Positions 26,596 to 35,928 are shown, counted from the stretch's first letter. The stretch: 64,000 nucleotides of DNA from Mucilaginibacter_A sp964251965 (GCA_964251965.1 CAXULQ010000002.1:417688-481687), one strand, 5' to 3'. Made by a program: numbers and translations. The notes: generated by a model not told the origin, from the letters alone.

Positions 26596-27932
26596 ACACA
26601 GTTATCAAAATATTTAATTATAGGTTTACTATAAAAGAATTTCTGATTTTGTTTTTCTGTTACTTGTTTATGGAGCAAATTTTTTCCTGGCTATTTGCGC
26701 CAACATCTGCAATTATACAACCTTACCAAAAAGCTTTTGGATTTGTAATCTATGCTTACATGTTGTACAATATAAAAGAGCTGAAATTTAACGAAAGGAT
26801 ATTTGTAGGAATATTTACATTATTAATGATTCGGTTGGTATTAGAATCATTATATGTTTATAATACTTTTTTTCAGCAATTAACCATGTATTATGTCCTT
26901 TTTCCTGCCATATACTCCATATTTATTAAAAACTTGTGCCGGACTTATGATTTCGATTTGTTAGAATTTATGGCCAAATTTTACCTCTATACTTATATTG
27001 TTTTTATGGCAATTTATGGAAGAGGTTTTTCTTTTAGTTTAGAAGGTTTAGACTTGGAAGATTTAGGCGTATTTTCTGGAGATGGCAGGATTATTCATGC
27101 TACTTCCGTATTCATGATGATACTTCCTTTTTTATGGTATTTAAGCAAGTTTATCAAAACAAAAAAAGGGATCGATATGGTTCCTTTGGCATTCTGCTTT
27201 ATCGTAATTTTAATCCACCAGCACCGTTCAGTTTGGAGCAGTGCTATCGTTGCACTTCTTATTTATTTGGGTATTAGCATGCACGTAAATAAGGAAACGA
27301 TACCTAAAATTTGGAGTTTAGCAATAGGCGGAATTATATTCTTGTTTTTTACTTACTTTTTTATTTCAACCCTTTTTCCTGAATTAACTAATTTTCTTGG
27401 TGAAAGGTTCAGTGAAATTTTTGATCCTAACCAACAGGAAAGTACGGGCAGGTTTCGCATAGAACAGCGTGAAGTTTACGGTAAACTTTTTTTAGAACGC
27501 CCAATATTTGGTTGGACTTTTGAAGGGTTTGAAATGCCAAATCCAATGGTTGATTGGTGGCCCGAAAAAACAGGTCAGCATTTCCATGAAGGGTTTATGG
27601 AAGTACTTTTTTACCATGGCATTGTTGGTTTACTGTTTAAATATTCACTTATATTTTACCTGGCTGTTAGGGCTTTCAGTAAGAAAATTACCGAACCAAC
27701 GATAATACTGATGGCATTTTGTCTTTCTGGATTATTGTTTTCTTTAAGTTATGTTCCGCAAACTGTTTTTTGGGGGCACGTAGGTTTGTGTTTGTATTAT
27801 CTTGAAAAAGATGATTTAAGAACGGAGGAAGATGTAATTGAAGAAGTTGAATATTACACAGAAGAAGAAACTGTTTTGCCCCGCCAAATTTTTAAAGGCA
27901 GAAAAGTAGTTTCCGAATTAGATGCGCATTAA
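26592..27932 (+). CDS. Wzy-type O-antigen/EPS polymerase (O-antigen ligase-like family)
   Basis: A 446-residue integral membrane protein with about 10-12 helices and a large periplasmic loop, the architecture of Wzy polymerases that join repeat units after flipping. The family region is the loop segment TGRFRIEQREVYGKLFLERP (near residue 286) followed by IFGWTFEGF and GQHFHEGFMEVLFYHGIVGL, where the His-containing stretch is typical of O-antigen ligase/polymerase proteins. Also notable is IHQHRSVWSSAIVALL. The C-terminal ~50 residues are acidic and cytoplasmic. It overlaps the upstream GT2 gene by four bases. Confidence 0.87.
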   Translation: MNTVIKIFNYRFTIKEFLILFFCYLFMEQIFSWLFAPTSAIIQPYQKAFGFVIYAYMLYNIKELKFNERIFVGIFTLLMIRLVLESLYVYNTFFQQLTMYYVLFPAIYSIFIKNLCRTYDFDLLEFMAKFYLYTYIVFMAIYGRGFSFSLEGLDLEDLGVFSGDGRIIHATSVFMMILPFLWYLSKFIKTKKGIDMVPLAFCFIVILIHQHRSVWSSAIVALLIYLGISMHVNKETIPKIWSLAIGGIIFLFFTYFFISTLFPELTNFLGERFSEIFDPNQQESTGRFRIEQREVYGKLFLERPIFGWTFEGFEMPNPMVDWWPEKTGQHFHEGFMEVLFYHGIVGLLFKYSLIFYLAVRAFSKKITEPTIILMAFCLSGLLFSLSYVPQTVFWGHVGLCLYYLEKDDLRTEEDVIEEVEYYTEEETVLPRQIFKGRKVVSELDAH

Positions 27933-27947
27933 AAGCAAAATATTAGC

Positions 27948-28985
27948 ATGAATTATATTTGTACCTGGTTATGTGCAGATAAAAAAGGTGAGGAAAGTGT
28001 TTTTTTCCAAACCGGCGAATTATCTTCTTCTCAAAAACATCAAAATATTTATTGGCGTTGCATCTTGTTGTTTTGCATTACAAGTAAACGTTTCAATAAA
28101 AATGAAAAGCATATTTTATTTACCAATGTTGAACAACTGCCGATTGTTGACGGTAGATCGGTAAGTGATATTTTAAAAGAATTTGATGTAAATGTTATCT
28201 ACACAGACTTTAAATATAAAACGCCTAAGAATTATTTCGGTTCTTTTCAAAACCAGTTTTATGAATTTTCCATCCTCGAATATATAGCCCAAAACAATCC
28301 AAACCAGAATGATCTTTACCTCATTTTAGATTCTGATTGTATATTTATTAAACCCGTGCAACGTCTGTTTGATGCGGCAACACCTCAAGGTTTTATATCT
28401 TTTGAAGATCCGGTTAAACCTGATTATGTAATTAATGGTTTAAGCAGAAATGATTTAAAAACGATTTATCAGGAGTTATTGCATAAAGAAATAGCAGAAA
28501 TACCTTCTTACCATTTAGGCGAGTTTCTACTGTGCAGTGTTAAAAATATCCAGAAGATTTATTTAGATTTTAAAGAACTTTGGCCACAGTTGTTAGAACG
28601 TAATGAAAAAGGCCTGATTAAATTTAACGAAGAAGCGCACACTTTAAGCTATTTATATTTCAAGAATGGTTTCCGTGCAAGTACAGATGCTTCTTTTATG
28701 AGAAGAATTTGGACAAACCCAGTTTTTTATCGCGAAGTAAGATCGTCAGATACCAACCTTTGCATTTGGCATTTACCTTCTGAAAAAATATTTGGGATAC
28801 ATACTTTGTATAATCTCTTTTTTAATAAATCTGTTAATTATGGCTTACAAATAAATAATCAAGCTTTTATTACCATAATTCAAAAAGCAGTAAGTGTGCC
28901 GCAACTATCTTTAAAAATGAAGATGAAGTATTACATTATAAGCTATTATAAAGCCTTGAAAAAAAGGCTTAATAAGCTTTTTTGA
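27948..28985 (+). CDS. Putative glycosyltransferase of unassigned family (GT-A-like)
   Basis: A 345-residue soluble protein that I cannot place in a named family. A GT-A type metal site is suggested by DLYLILDSDCIFIKPVQRLF near residues 124-143, and the acidic pair in FNEEAHTLSYLYF near 226-238 could be catalytic. A late ICIWHLPSEKIFG-type segment may bind the acceptor. It lies between the polymerase and a GT2 gene in an unbroken operon, which supports a sugar-transfer role. An alternative is a sugar-modifying transferase. Family-level confidence is low; that it is a real gene is firm. Confidence 0.72.
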   Translation: MNYICTWLCADKKGEESVFFQTGELSSSQKHQNIYWRCILLFCITSKRFNKNEKHILFTNVEQLPIVDGRSVSDILKEFDVNVIYTDFKYKTPKNYFGSFQNQFYEFSILEYIAQNNPNQNDLYLILDSDCIFIKPVQRLFDAATPQGFISFEDPVKPDYVINGLSRNDLKTIYQELLHKEIAEIPSYHLGEFLLCSVKNIQKIYLDFKELWPQLLERNEKGLIKFNEEAHTLSYLYFKNGFRASTDASFMRRIWTNPVFYREVRSSDTNLCIWHLPSEKIFGIHTLYNLFFNKSVNYGLQINNQAFITIIQKAVSVPQLSLKMKMKYYIISYYKALKKRLNKLF

Positions 28986-29023
28986 TAAAGACTATCCAAG
29001 TAAAAAATATAACTTGTTTTTGT

Positions 29024-29884
29024 ATGACGACTATTGCGGTACTACTTACTACATTTAACCGGAAGCAGAAAACATTGGCCTGTTTACAAAGCTTAGAAAA
29101 GCAAAAGCTTCCAAATGATGTAACTTTAAAAATCTTTTTAACAGATGATGCTTCTACAGATGGCACTGCCGATGCTGTTAAATTGGAATTTTCAACCGTA
29201 AACGTTTATCATGGCAACGGTTCTTTATTTTGGGCAGGGGGAATGCGCAATACTTGGAAGCAAGCTTTAATAACAAATCCCGATTATTATCTTTTATTAA
29301 ATGATGATACAATTCTAAAGAAAACAGCGGTTTCTGCTTTGTTACAAGCAAGTAACTATGTAAAAAGTAAAGGGTTAAAACCCGTCATTTGTGTAGGAAG
29401 CACTGCCGATGATAGTACTGGAAAAATTTCTTACGGAGGTAGAAAATTACATGATAAAAACAGCTGGGGAAAAGATTCTTTTGTATATAGTGAAACAGAA
29501 TACTTAAATTGTGATGTTGCTAACGCCAACATTTTGTTGGTGCCAGCAGAAATTGTTAAACATTTAGGAATTTTGTCTGATAAATTTACTCACGGCCTTG
29601 CCGATTATGACTATACACTTAAAGCTAAAAAAGCAGGATACGGGTTGGTAGTAGCACCGGATTTTCTCGGGACTTGTATTGATGATCATGGTAATAATTG
29701 GAAATCTGCCAATACAACTTTAAAAGAAAGAATTGCGTATTTAAAAAGCCCGAAAGGTTTAGCTTATAAAGAATTTTTAGGTTTTATCAAAGAGCATTTT
29801 CCCCGGTATTACCCGATAGCATTTTTTAAATTATGGCTAAAAACTTTGTTTCCTTTTATTTGGGATACTTTTAAAACTAAATGA
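29024..29884 (+). CDS. GT2 family glycosyltransferase (rhamnosyltransferase-like)
   Basis: A family-2 glycosyltransferase. I start it at the ATG (29024) because MTTIAVLLTTFNRKQKTLAC is the proper domain opening; the longer frame would begin at a TTG overlapping the previous stop. It has FLTDDASTDGTAD near residue 37 and NGSLFWAGGMRNTW near 66-79. The latter WAGG signature occurs in rhamnosyltransferase-like GT2 enzymes of O-antigen loci. LLLNDDT near 90-96 is the DxD-type metal site. The stop overlaps the start of the next gene (ATGA). Confidence 0.9.
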   Translation: MTTIAVLLTTFNRKQKTLACLQSLEKQKLPNDVTLKIFLTDDASTDGTADAVKLEFSTVNVYHGNGSLFWAGGMRNTWKQALITNPDYYLLLNDDTILKKTAVSALLQASNYVKSKGLKPVICVGSTADDSTGKISYGGRKLHDKNSWGKDSFVYSETEYLNCDVANANILLVPAEIVKHLGILSDKFTHGLADYDYTLKAKKAGYGLVVAPDFLGTCIDDHGNNWKSANTTLKERIAYLKSPKGLAYKEFLGFIKEHFPRYYPIAFFKLWLKTLFPFIWDTFKTK

Positions 29885-30807
29885 TGGAAACAACGATTAT
29901 AGGGGTTTTTTGCTACAAAAGAGCTGCAAAGTTAAAAGCATCTATGGAAGCTTTGTTAAAAAATCCGGAATGTGCTTCTATAGATATTATTTTTTTTGCA
30001 GATGGTTACAAAGGTGAAAAAGACAAACAAGGTGTATTGGAAACCCGGGCATACATAGATTCACTTACTGGTTTCAAAAATGTTTACAAACATTACAGAG
30101 ATAAAAACTTTAGCACGGGGCCAAACTTTCATACCGGCTTAACTTATTTATCTAACAATTATGATAGGTTTGTTATTGTGGAAGATGATTTGGTTGTAAC
30201 TTCCAACTATGTAAAATATTTATTGGATGCTTTGGATTTCTACAAGAATGAAAAGTCTGTGTTTTGTGTTACCGGTTTTTGTTTCCCCTTAAAAATAAAA
30301 AATTATCCTTATGATAGTATTATTGCCAATCGCTTTTGTTCCTATGGTTGGGCAAGCTGGTCTGACAGGGTAAAAGATGTAATTTGGGACAAACAAGGAT
30401 TAAAAAATTTAATCAAAACTTCCCCTGATTTCAAAAGTCGTTTGAATAAAGAAGGAATGGATTTATACCGAATGGTTAAGAAAGAAATCAACGGAATTAT
30501 ATCTACCTGGGATATTCAAATGCAAGTCCATGTTTCCGAGCATCGTTTAAAAGTAGTTTATCCAATTATCTCCAAAGGAACTAATATTGGTTTTGATAAT
30601 GAATCTACCAATACTTTTGGAATTGATTACTTGCAAACGCCGCAAGATCCAGGCACGAAAAGAGAATTTAAGTTTTGCGGGGTTGATGTGATCGAACCTT
30701 ATTTGCAAAAGCAATTAAAAAAACCTTATGGTTTGCCCGCTCTGGCCACTCGAAAAATCGTAAATGAGATGATCAAGTTTGGTTCAAGGTTCAAAAAAAG
30801 TAGTTGA
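29881..30807 (+). CDS. Glycosyltransferase, HlpA/GNT-I-like GT-A fold
   Basis: A 308-residue enzyme of the type often annotated as hemolysin-like HlpA or GNT-I-like transferase. The N-terminus is TTIIGVFCYKRAAKLKASME, followed by FADGYKGEKD near 40-49 and the metal site RFVIVEDDLVVTSNYVKYLL near 97-116. The segment RFCSYGWASWSDRVKDVIWD near 150-169 is the strongest family signature (FxSxGWATWxxRW). Two adjacent ATG codons compete for the start (29881 and 29884). The first overlaps the preceding stop. A short inverted repeat follows the stop by 5 bp. Confidence 0.85.
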   Translation: MMETTIIGVFCYKRAAKLKASMEALLKNPECASIDIIFFADGYKGEKDKQGVLETRAYIDSLTGFKNVYKHYRDKNFSTGPNFHTGLTYLSNNYDRFVIVEDDLVVTSNYVKYLLDALDFYKNEKSVFCVTGFCFPLKIKNYPYDSIIANRFCSYGWASWSDRVKDVIWDKQGLKNLIKTSPDFKSRLNKEGMDLYRMVKKEINGIISTWDIQMQVHVSEHRLKVVYPIISKGTNIGFDNESTNTFGIDYLQTPQDPGTKREFKFCGVDVIEPYLQKQLKKPYGLPALATRKIVNEMIKFGSRFKKSS

Positions 30808-30812
30808 TGGCT

Positions 30813-30858
30813 TATACTTCTTTTATCATGCAAAAATTTACATCGTAAAAGAAGCATA
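30813..30858. repeat. Dispersed inverted repeat, copy 5 (short form)
   Basis: TATACTTCTTTTATCATG and CATCGTAAAAGAAGCATA pair imperfectly around about 10 bases, giving a 46-bp hairpin directly after the stop at 30807 and ahead of the FAD enzyme gene. It may end or process the upstream transcript. Confidence 0.75.
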
Positions 30859-30883
30859 GAACTCTAAACAAAATTAATATTAA

Positions 30884-32146
30884 ATGAAAAAAGCCGTTGT
30901 AATTGGATCAGGAATTTCGGGCCTTAGCATGGCAAGATTGCTTGCCGATAAATATGAAGTCGAGATTTTAGAAAAATCTGACAAAGCAGGAGGTTTAATT
31001 AAATGTGACAGAATTGATGGCAATCTTTTTCACAAAGTAGGCGGCCATGTTTTTAACAGTAAGGATCAAACGGTTTTGGATTGGTTTTGGCAACATTTTG
31101 ATAGAGACCAGGAGTTTTTAAAAGCTACCAGAAATGCTAAAATTTTATTAAATGGTAAGTTGATTGGTTACCCTTTAGAGAATTACCTGCACCAGCTTCC
31201 CGAAAATGAAACAAGGGCAATCGTGGAAGAATTAATTACGATGCTGGTTGATGAAAAGAACAAAGCGGTTACTTATGATAATTTTAAAGATTTCCTGATC
31301 GGTAATTTTGGCGAAAACTTATACAGGTTATATTTTGGCCCTTACAATTCTAAAATCTGGCATACTGATATTAGCAAAGTTCCGCTGGAATGGTTAGACG
31401 GGAAATTACCGATGCCGCAAATTAAAGAGGTGATTATCAGTAATATTATCAAAAAAGAAGAAAGCACCATGGTGCACGCTTCCTTTTATTATCCAAAAAG
31501 GGACGGTTCGCAATTTATTGTAAACCGTTTGTCCGAACAACAAAATATTCATTTGTCTTTTAACGTTGCTGATATTTCTGTTGAAGCTGACGGTCAATTA
31601 TCGATCAACAATAAAAATATTTTAACAGATGTAATTGTGTATTGCGGCGATGTTCGGCAGTTAAACAAAATCATCAATATTGATAATTCTGAATTAAAAA
31701 ATGCGCTTGAAAATGTTGTCGGTCTTCCTTCAAATGGAACTTCTAATGTTCTTTGTGAAACGGACGACAATGATATTTCCTGGTTATACCTTCCGGAGGA
31801 AAAGTTTAAAGCACACCGCATTATTTATACCGGTAATTTCAGCGATACCAATAATGAAGGAACGGACAGAAAAACTTGTGTTGTAGAATTTTCTGGCAAA
31901 CAAGACCAGGAAACCATGCTGGAAGAATTAAAGAACTTGCCCGGAAATTTGAAACCTTTGGCCTTTAATTATGAACCCAATTCTTACATCATACAACATA
32001 AAGGCACCAGGAGTAAAATTGCAGATTTAAAAGTACAATTAGCAAAATATAATATTTATTTGTTGGGTAGGTTTGCAGAATGGGAATATTATAATATGGA
32101 CAAAGCAATAGAATCAGCAATGGATTTAAACAAGAAGTTAGCATAA
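30884..32146 (+). CDS. FAD-dependent amine-oxidase/UDP-galactopyranose mutase-like protein
   Basis: A 420-residue flavoprotein. The Rossmann motif GSGISG is at residues 8-13, followed by EILEKSDKAGGL, the second FAD-contact segment. FHKVGGHVFNSKDQTVLDWF near 45-64 and LYFGPYNSKIWHTD near 143-156 resemble UDP-galactopyranose mutase and protoporphyrinogen-oxidase-like enzymes found in O-antigen clusters. WEYYNMDKAIESA near the C-terminus is the flavin-closing motif of this group. Its likely job is interconversion of a nucleotide sugar to a furanose form or an oxidation of it. Proof would need activity data, so I keep the call broad. Confidence 0.8.
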   Translation: MKKAVVIGSGISGLSMARLLADKYEVEILEKSDKAGGLIKCDRIDGNLFHKVGGHVFNSKDQTVLDWFWQHFDRDQEFLKATRNAKILLNGKLIGYPLENYLHQLPENETRAIVEELITMLVDEKNKAVTYDNFKDFLIGNFGENLYRLYFGPYNSKIWHTDISKVPLEWLDGKLPMPQIKEVIISNIIKKEESTMVHASFYYPKRDGSQFIVNRLSEQQNIHLSFNVADISVEADGQLSINNKNILTDVIVYCGDVRQLNKIINIDNSELKNALENVVGLPSNGTSNVLCETDDNDISWLYLPEEKFKAHRIIYTGNFSDTNNEGTDRKTCVVEFSGKQDQETMLEELKNLPGNLKPLAFNYEPNSYIIQHKGTRSKIADLKVQLAKYNIYLLGRFAEWEYYNMDKAIESAMDLNKKLA

Positions 32147-32156
32147 ATCATCATCA

Positions 32157-33323
32157 GTGAAGGTTTTAGTAATCCATACAATTTACCAATATAAAGGCGG
32201 GGAGGATACTGTAGTAGCCGAAGAAATAAAACTATTACAATCAAAAGGGGTTGAGGTAATGCTGCTGGAATTTAACAACCATAAATACGCGTTTTTAAAG
32301 CTTTTAGAATTACCTTTTAACTTTCAATCTTATTTTAAGACAAGAAGAACAATTGCAGCATTTCAGCCAGATATTGTCCATATTCATAACCTGCATATCG
32401 GAGGTTCGGCATCTGTAGTTTATGCCATCAAAAGAAGTAAAATTCCGTTTGTAATAACACTTCACAATTATAGGTTGTTATGTCCTTCAGGAATTCTTTT
32501 TCATCAAGGTAAGCCATTTCTTGATTCGATAAATAAAAAATTCTCTTGGAAGGCAGTCAGGCTCGGCGTATATAAAGATTCTAAGCTGATTACTTTTTGG
32601 TTAAGTTTATCCATGTATATACACAATGTTTTGGGAACTTGGAAATTGATTAACCGATATATTGTTTTAAGTGAACATGCGAAAAAATTATTTTTAAATT
32701 CTACATTAGGGTTATCAGGTAATCAGTTTGTTGTAAAACCAAATTTTTGTTCCGTTCCTGAATTAAAAGAACAACAAGCTGAAAATCATTTTTTGTACGT
32801 TGGCAGGCTTTCTGAAGAAAAAGGTGTCATGCTTCTTTTAGCAGTGTTTTCTTCGTGTCCTTACAAAATTAAAATTGCAGGAGACGGGCCGCTTAAAGAA
32901 GAAGTACAAAGTTATAGTTCCAAACATTTAAATATTGAATTTTTAGGGACCGTAAACAAAACACAAGTTTTTACATTGCTGCAAAGTTGTACTGCACTTG
33001 TTTTTCCGTCCATTTGGTTTGAAGGCATGCCTTTAACTATTATTGAAGCTTTTGCTTGCGGCACGCCCGTTATTTCATCCAAAATTGGGGCAATGGAAAC
33101 GATGATTGTTTCCGGATACAATGGATTGCATTTTAAAGTTCAAAGTGAAGAAGACCTAAGAAAAAAGTTAGATGAGTGGAATAATTTGAATCAAGCGCAA
33201 AAGAAAGGATATCGATTAAATGCCAGTAAAACTTATCAGGATTATTACACACCCCAAAAAAATGTAAATCAGCTTTTAGGTATTTATAAGCAAGTTATAT
33301 TTGCAAATAATAAGGTTGACTAA
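32157..33323 (+). CDS. GT4 family glycosyltransferase
   Basis: A retaining GT-B glycosyltransferase of family 4, 388 residues. The N-terminal acceptor domain starts VLVIHTIYQYKGGEDTVVAE with the GGxxT/V loop; DIVHIHNLH near 74-82 is typical. The C-terminal donor domain holds FLYVGRLSEEKGV near 212-224 and the E-x7-E signature in FEGMPLTIIEAFACGTPVI near 283-301. The start is GTG (32157-32159), ten bases after the previous stop. It is likely part of the same operon. Confidence 0.93.
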   Translation: MKVLVIHTIYQYKGGEDTVVAEEIKLLQSKGVEVMLLEFNNHKYAFLKLLELPFNFQSYFKTRRTIAAFQPDIVHIHNLHIGGSASVVYAIKRSKIPFVITLHNYRLLCPSGILFHQGKPFLDSINKKFSWKAVRLGVYKDSKLITFWLSLSMYIHNVLGTWKLINRYIVLSEHAKKLFLNSTLGLSGNQFVVKPNFCSVPELKEQQAENHFLYVGRLSEEKGVMLLLAVFSSCPYKIKIAGDGPLKEEVQSYSSKHLNIEFLGTVNKTQVFTLLQSCTALVFPSIWFEGMPLTIIEAFACGTPVISSKIGAMETMIVSGYNGLHFKVQSEEDLRKKLDEWNNLNQAQKKGYRLNASKTYQDYYTPQKNVNQLLGIYKQVIFANNKVD

Positions 33324-33370
33324 GAAGCTTTATAATTAGTTGTATATTTTTAAAAATGTAATATTACTAA

Positions 33371-34351
33371 ATGAACAGCAGTGTTGCACTCATTTTTGTT
33401 TTTAATCATAAATATGATAGAAACATCGACATATTAGAAAATATTTATAAAGACCGTTTTTCAAATATTTATCATTTAGTTCCTTTTTATGAAGGAGACA
33501 AACAAAATGTTATACCAGTTTACGAAAGTTCCCAACATTTTCAAGGATATTTAGCGCAAGGGTTTAAAAAATATTTCAAAGAAGAGCATGAACATTACTT
33601 TTTTATTGGAGATGATTTAATCTTAAATCCGGCTATTAACGAAAATAATTATCAGGAGTATTTTCATCTTTCGGCAGAAACAAGCTACATACCAGAGATT
33701 CATACTTTGCATCATTTAACCAATAATGATACTTTGCGTTTTTTACCGGTAAAAAGTATTACCGGAAAACCAAGATGGCATTGGTGCAAGATAAAGGAAT
33801 TGATTGAAAATTATGAACACAAGGCTTATGGTGTAGAAAATGCTGACGAAATGCCTTCGTACCAGCAAGCTGCAGAAATTTTAAAAAAGCATGGTTATGA
33901 AATACAACCCGTTTCTTATCAGGATTTGTATGGCGATGTTTTCCCGGTAACATCCGCAACCATAAAATATGCGTACAACTTAAAATCCTATTTTAAAAAG
34001 ATTCCGTTAGTTTATCCTGTAGTTGGTTCTTATTCTGATATTGTAATTGTTTCCAAATCTTCTATTAAAAAGTTTTGTCATTATTGCGGTGTGTTTGCAA
34101 CAAACAAACTTTTTGTGGAGTTTGCAATTCCGACAGCTTTGTTATTGGCTTCTGAGAAAGTTATCACAGAAAAAGAAATAGGTAAAAGAGGAAACATCTA
34201 CTGGCTTTACACGAAGCCGGAATTGGAAAAATATGATACGGACATGAAACCTTACAATCAAAATTTAAACGAACTGATGCAAAAGTTTCCCGTAGACAAA
34301 TTGTATATACATCCGGTTAAATTGTCTAAATGGAAGATTGGAAAACCATAA
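33371..34351 (+). CDS. Conserved protein of unknown family, first of a tandem pair (possible glycosyltransferase)
   Basis: A 326-residue protein without a signal peptide or membrane segment. I do not recognise its family. The N-terminus SSVALIFVFNHKYDRNIDIL looks like the first strand and helix of a GT-A fold, and YFFIGDDLILNPAINENNY near residues 77-95 could be a DDx metal site. A conserved stretch near 210-235, GSYSDIVIVSKSSIKKFCHY, and YIHPVKLSKW at the end recur in the adjacent paralogue. Its location in the operon suggests sugar transfer. TATATTTT upstream (33342) is close to a -7 box. Confidence 0.7.
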   Translation: MNSSVALIFVFNHKYDRNIDILENIYKDRFSNIYHLVPFYEGDKQNVIPVYESSQHFQGYLAQGFKKYFKEEHEHYFFIGDDLILNPAINENNYQEYFHLSAETSYIPEIHTLHHLTNNDTLRFLPVKSITGKPRWHWCKIKELIENYEHKAYGVENADEMPSYQQAAEILKKHGYEIQPVSYQDLYGDVFPVTSATIKYAYNLKSYFKKIPLVYPVVGSYSDIVIVSKSSIKKFCHYCGVFATNKLFVEFAIPTALLLASEKVITEKEIGKRGNIYWLYTKPELEKYDTDMKPYNQNLNELMQKFPVDKLYIHPVKLSKWKIGKP

Positions 34352-34390
34352 AGAATATTAGAACAATTGGCATGAACGATTAATGTTTTT

Positions 34391-35401
34391 ATGGTACAAA
34401 AAAATAGTGTAGCACTTATAATTGTTTTCAATCATCGATATGACAAAAACATTGAAATACTTGAAAAAATATATGAAAAAAGATTTAGTCATGTTTATTA
34501 TTTAGTACCTTTTTACGATGGTGATAAACCAAATGTAATACCTGTTTATCAAAATTCATACTATTTTCAGGGTTACTTTGTACAAGGTTTCAAGCAATAT
34601 TTCCAAGAAAATTTTTTACATTATTTTTTTGTTGCAGATGACATTGTCCTTAATCCGGAGATCAATGAAAACAATTATATGCAGCATTTTAATCTTTCAG
34701 GTTCCACAAGTTTCATTCCCGAAGTGTATAGCCTCGATAACATAAATGATAATATGTTGTATTGTTCTCCTGCCACACTTACTGATGGATTATCCAAACT
34801 TAGAAAAAAAGATGTAAAGAAATGGAATTGGTGCCGGGTGTTAGAAGCTTACCAATACAATCCAAAAATTAGTGGGGTAGAAAGTGTAAATGAATTACCC
34901 GAATATGATGAAGCATTAGAGCTTCTTAACAGGCATGGAGTCAATATTAACAAGTTAAGTTATGTTGATGTTTTTGGTGGCCCTAAAGTACCGATCAATT
35001 TTAAGGTTTTGATGGACAATATAAAATACATGTTTGGGCATGAGCTGTTCAGATTAAAATATAAACTTAAATATCCTCTTGCCGGTTCCTATTCTGATAT
35101 TGTAATTGTTTCTCAATCTTCTATTAAAAAGTTTGTCCATTATTGTGGGGTTTTTGCCGCAACAGAACTTTTTGTTGAACTGGCTATTCCAACTGCTTTA
35201 CTATTATCCAGCGAAGATGTAATAACCGAACCTCAAATCGGAAAAAAAGGAAAAGTGTTTTGGCCATATTCAAAGAAAAGAAAACAATTATATGAAGATG
35301 AAATGAAAAAATACGGCTACAAATTGGATAAGCTAATTACTATGTTTCCAAAAGATGTTTTGTATATACACCCTGTTAAATTATCTAAGTGGGAAGTATA
35401 A
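34391..35401 (+). CDS. Conserved protein of unknown family, second of a tandem pair (possible glycosyltransferase)
   Basis: This 336-residue protein is a paralogue of the product of 33371-34351. They share the N-terminal VALI-VFNH-YD-NI-IL pattern, a PFY-GDK-NVIPVY segment near residue 45, YFFVADDIVLNPEINENNY near 78-96, the GSYSDIVIVSQSSIKKFVHY stretch near 235, FVELAIPTALLL and the closing YIHPVKLSKW. The two genes are 39 bp apart, so they arose by tandem duplication. The conserved acidic pair after a run of hydrophobic residues supports a GT-A-like metal site, but that is inference. It is the last gene of block 2. Confidence 0.7.
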   Translation: MVQKNSVALIIVFNHRYDKNIEILEKIYEKRFSHVYYLVPFYDGDKPNVIPVYQNSYYFQGYFVQGFKQYFQENFLHYFFVADDIVLNPEINENNYMQHFNLSGSTSFIPEVYSLDNINDNMLYCSPATLTDGLSKLRKKDVKKWNWCRVLEAYQYNPKISGVESVNELPEYDEALELLNRHGVNINKLSYVDVFGGPKVPINFKVLMDNIKYMFGHELFRLKYKLKYPLAGSYSDIVIVSQSSIKKFVHYCGVFAATELFVELAIPTALLLSSEDVITEPQIGKKGKVFWPYSKKRKQLYEDEMKKYGYKLDKLITMFPKDVLYIHPVKLSKWEV

Positions 35402-35640
35402 ATTTGATTTTTTAGAGAAACAAGCTTGTTTCAGTAATTCTGTCTCTTCCAGTAGACTTGTATATTCAAAAAACATAATTATGAATCCAAGTAGTAAAGG
35501 GTTGTTGAAAAAAATGCGGTAAAAACAGCATCGACCGAAAAAGAAAAACAGCGCCCAAAATACAACCGCTAAGGCAATACGCAAATTATTTCAACCCGAA
35601 TTGACAGCTTGACTTTTACAGAAAAAGTACAAGATTTAAG
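35402..35640. other. Gene-free stretch with a palindrome
   Basis: No intact gene. GAAACAAGCTTGTTTC near 35417-35432 is a perfect 16-bp palindrome just after the last gene of block 2 and lacks a T-run. Short open pieces just upstream of the remnant at 35641 may be further decayed parts of that gene. Confidence 0.4.
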
Positions 35641-35819
35641 CCGGGGAAAGGTTTCGGCAAGTAACTTTAACAGGTTTGCCGGCGAAAATAAAAGTATTAA
35701 AAATGCTGGTTACCGACCAAAAACGGGCGATGCAAGCAGAGAAAAATGTAACCGTAACCAACGGAAAAGCGGTTTTTAATTTGGATACACAAACTTATGC
35801 GATATTGGTAAGCATTTAG
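35641..35819 (+). pseudogene. C-terminal remnant of a probable secreted glycoside hydrolase
   Basis: One open frame without a start ends at a TAG (35817-35819) and reads RQVTLTGLPAKIKVL, then NVTVTNGKAVFNLDTQTYA and ILVSI. The pattern of a short beta-sandwich closing with an xxGKxxFxLxxxTYxxLVS strand is what ends several glycoside hydrolases (for example GH30/GH39-type). Upstream frames are broken, so the gene is dead. The family is only a suggestion. Confidence 0.4.
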
Positions 35820-35855
35820 AGATTAGCAAAATATATTCTGTTTTTAACACAATTT

Positions 35856-35889
35856 ACCTTTCTAAAACTCGCTTTAGAAAGGTATTTTT
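35856..35889 (+). terminator. Rho-independent-type terminator
   Basis: ACCTTTCTAAA, six loop bases and TTTAGAAAGGT form a perfect 11-bp stem directly followed by ATTTTTG. It sits after the decayed hydrolase remnant and 40 bp before the haloperoxidase-like gene, and probably closes transcription from block 2. Confidence 0.7.
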
Positions 35890-35928
35890 GTTAACCGATT
35901 TTTATCCTGCAAACTGTTTTTATTTATA

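Noticed and set aside
28688..28700. TGCTTCTTTTA match inside the gene at 27948-28985, and another at about 32830 inside the GT4 gene
   Set aside because: They are single arms in conserved coding positions (DASF and MLLLA codons), with no partner; chance matches.
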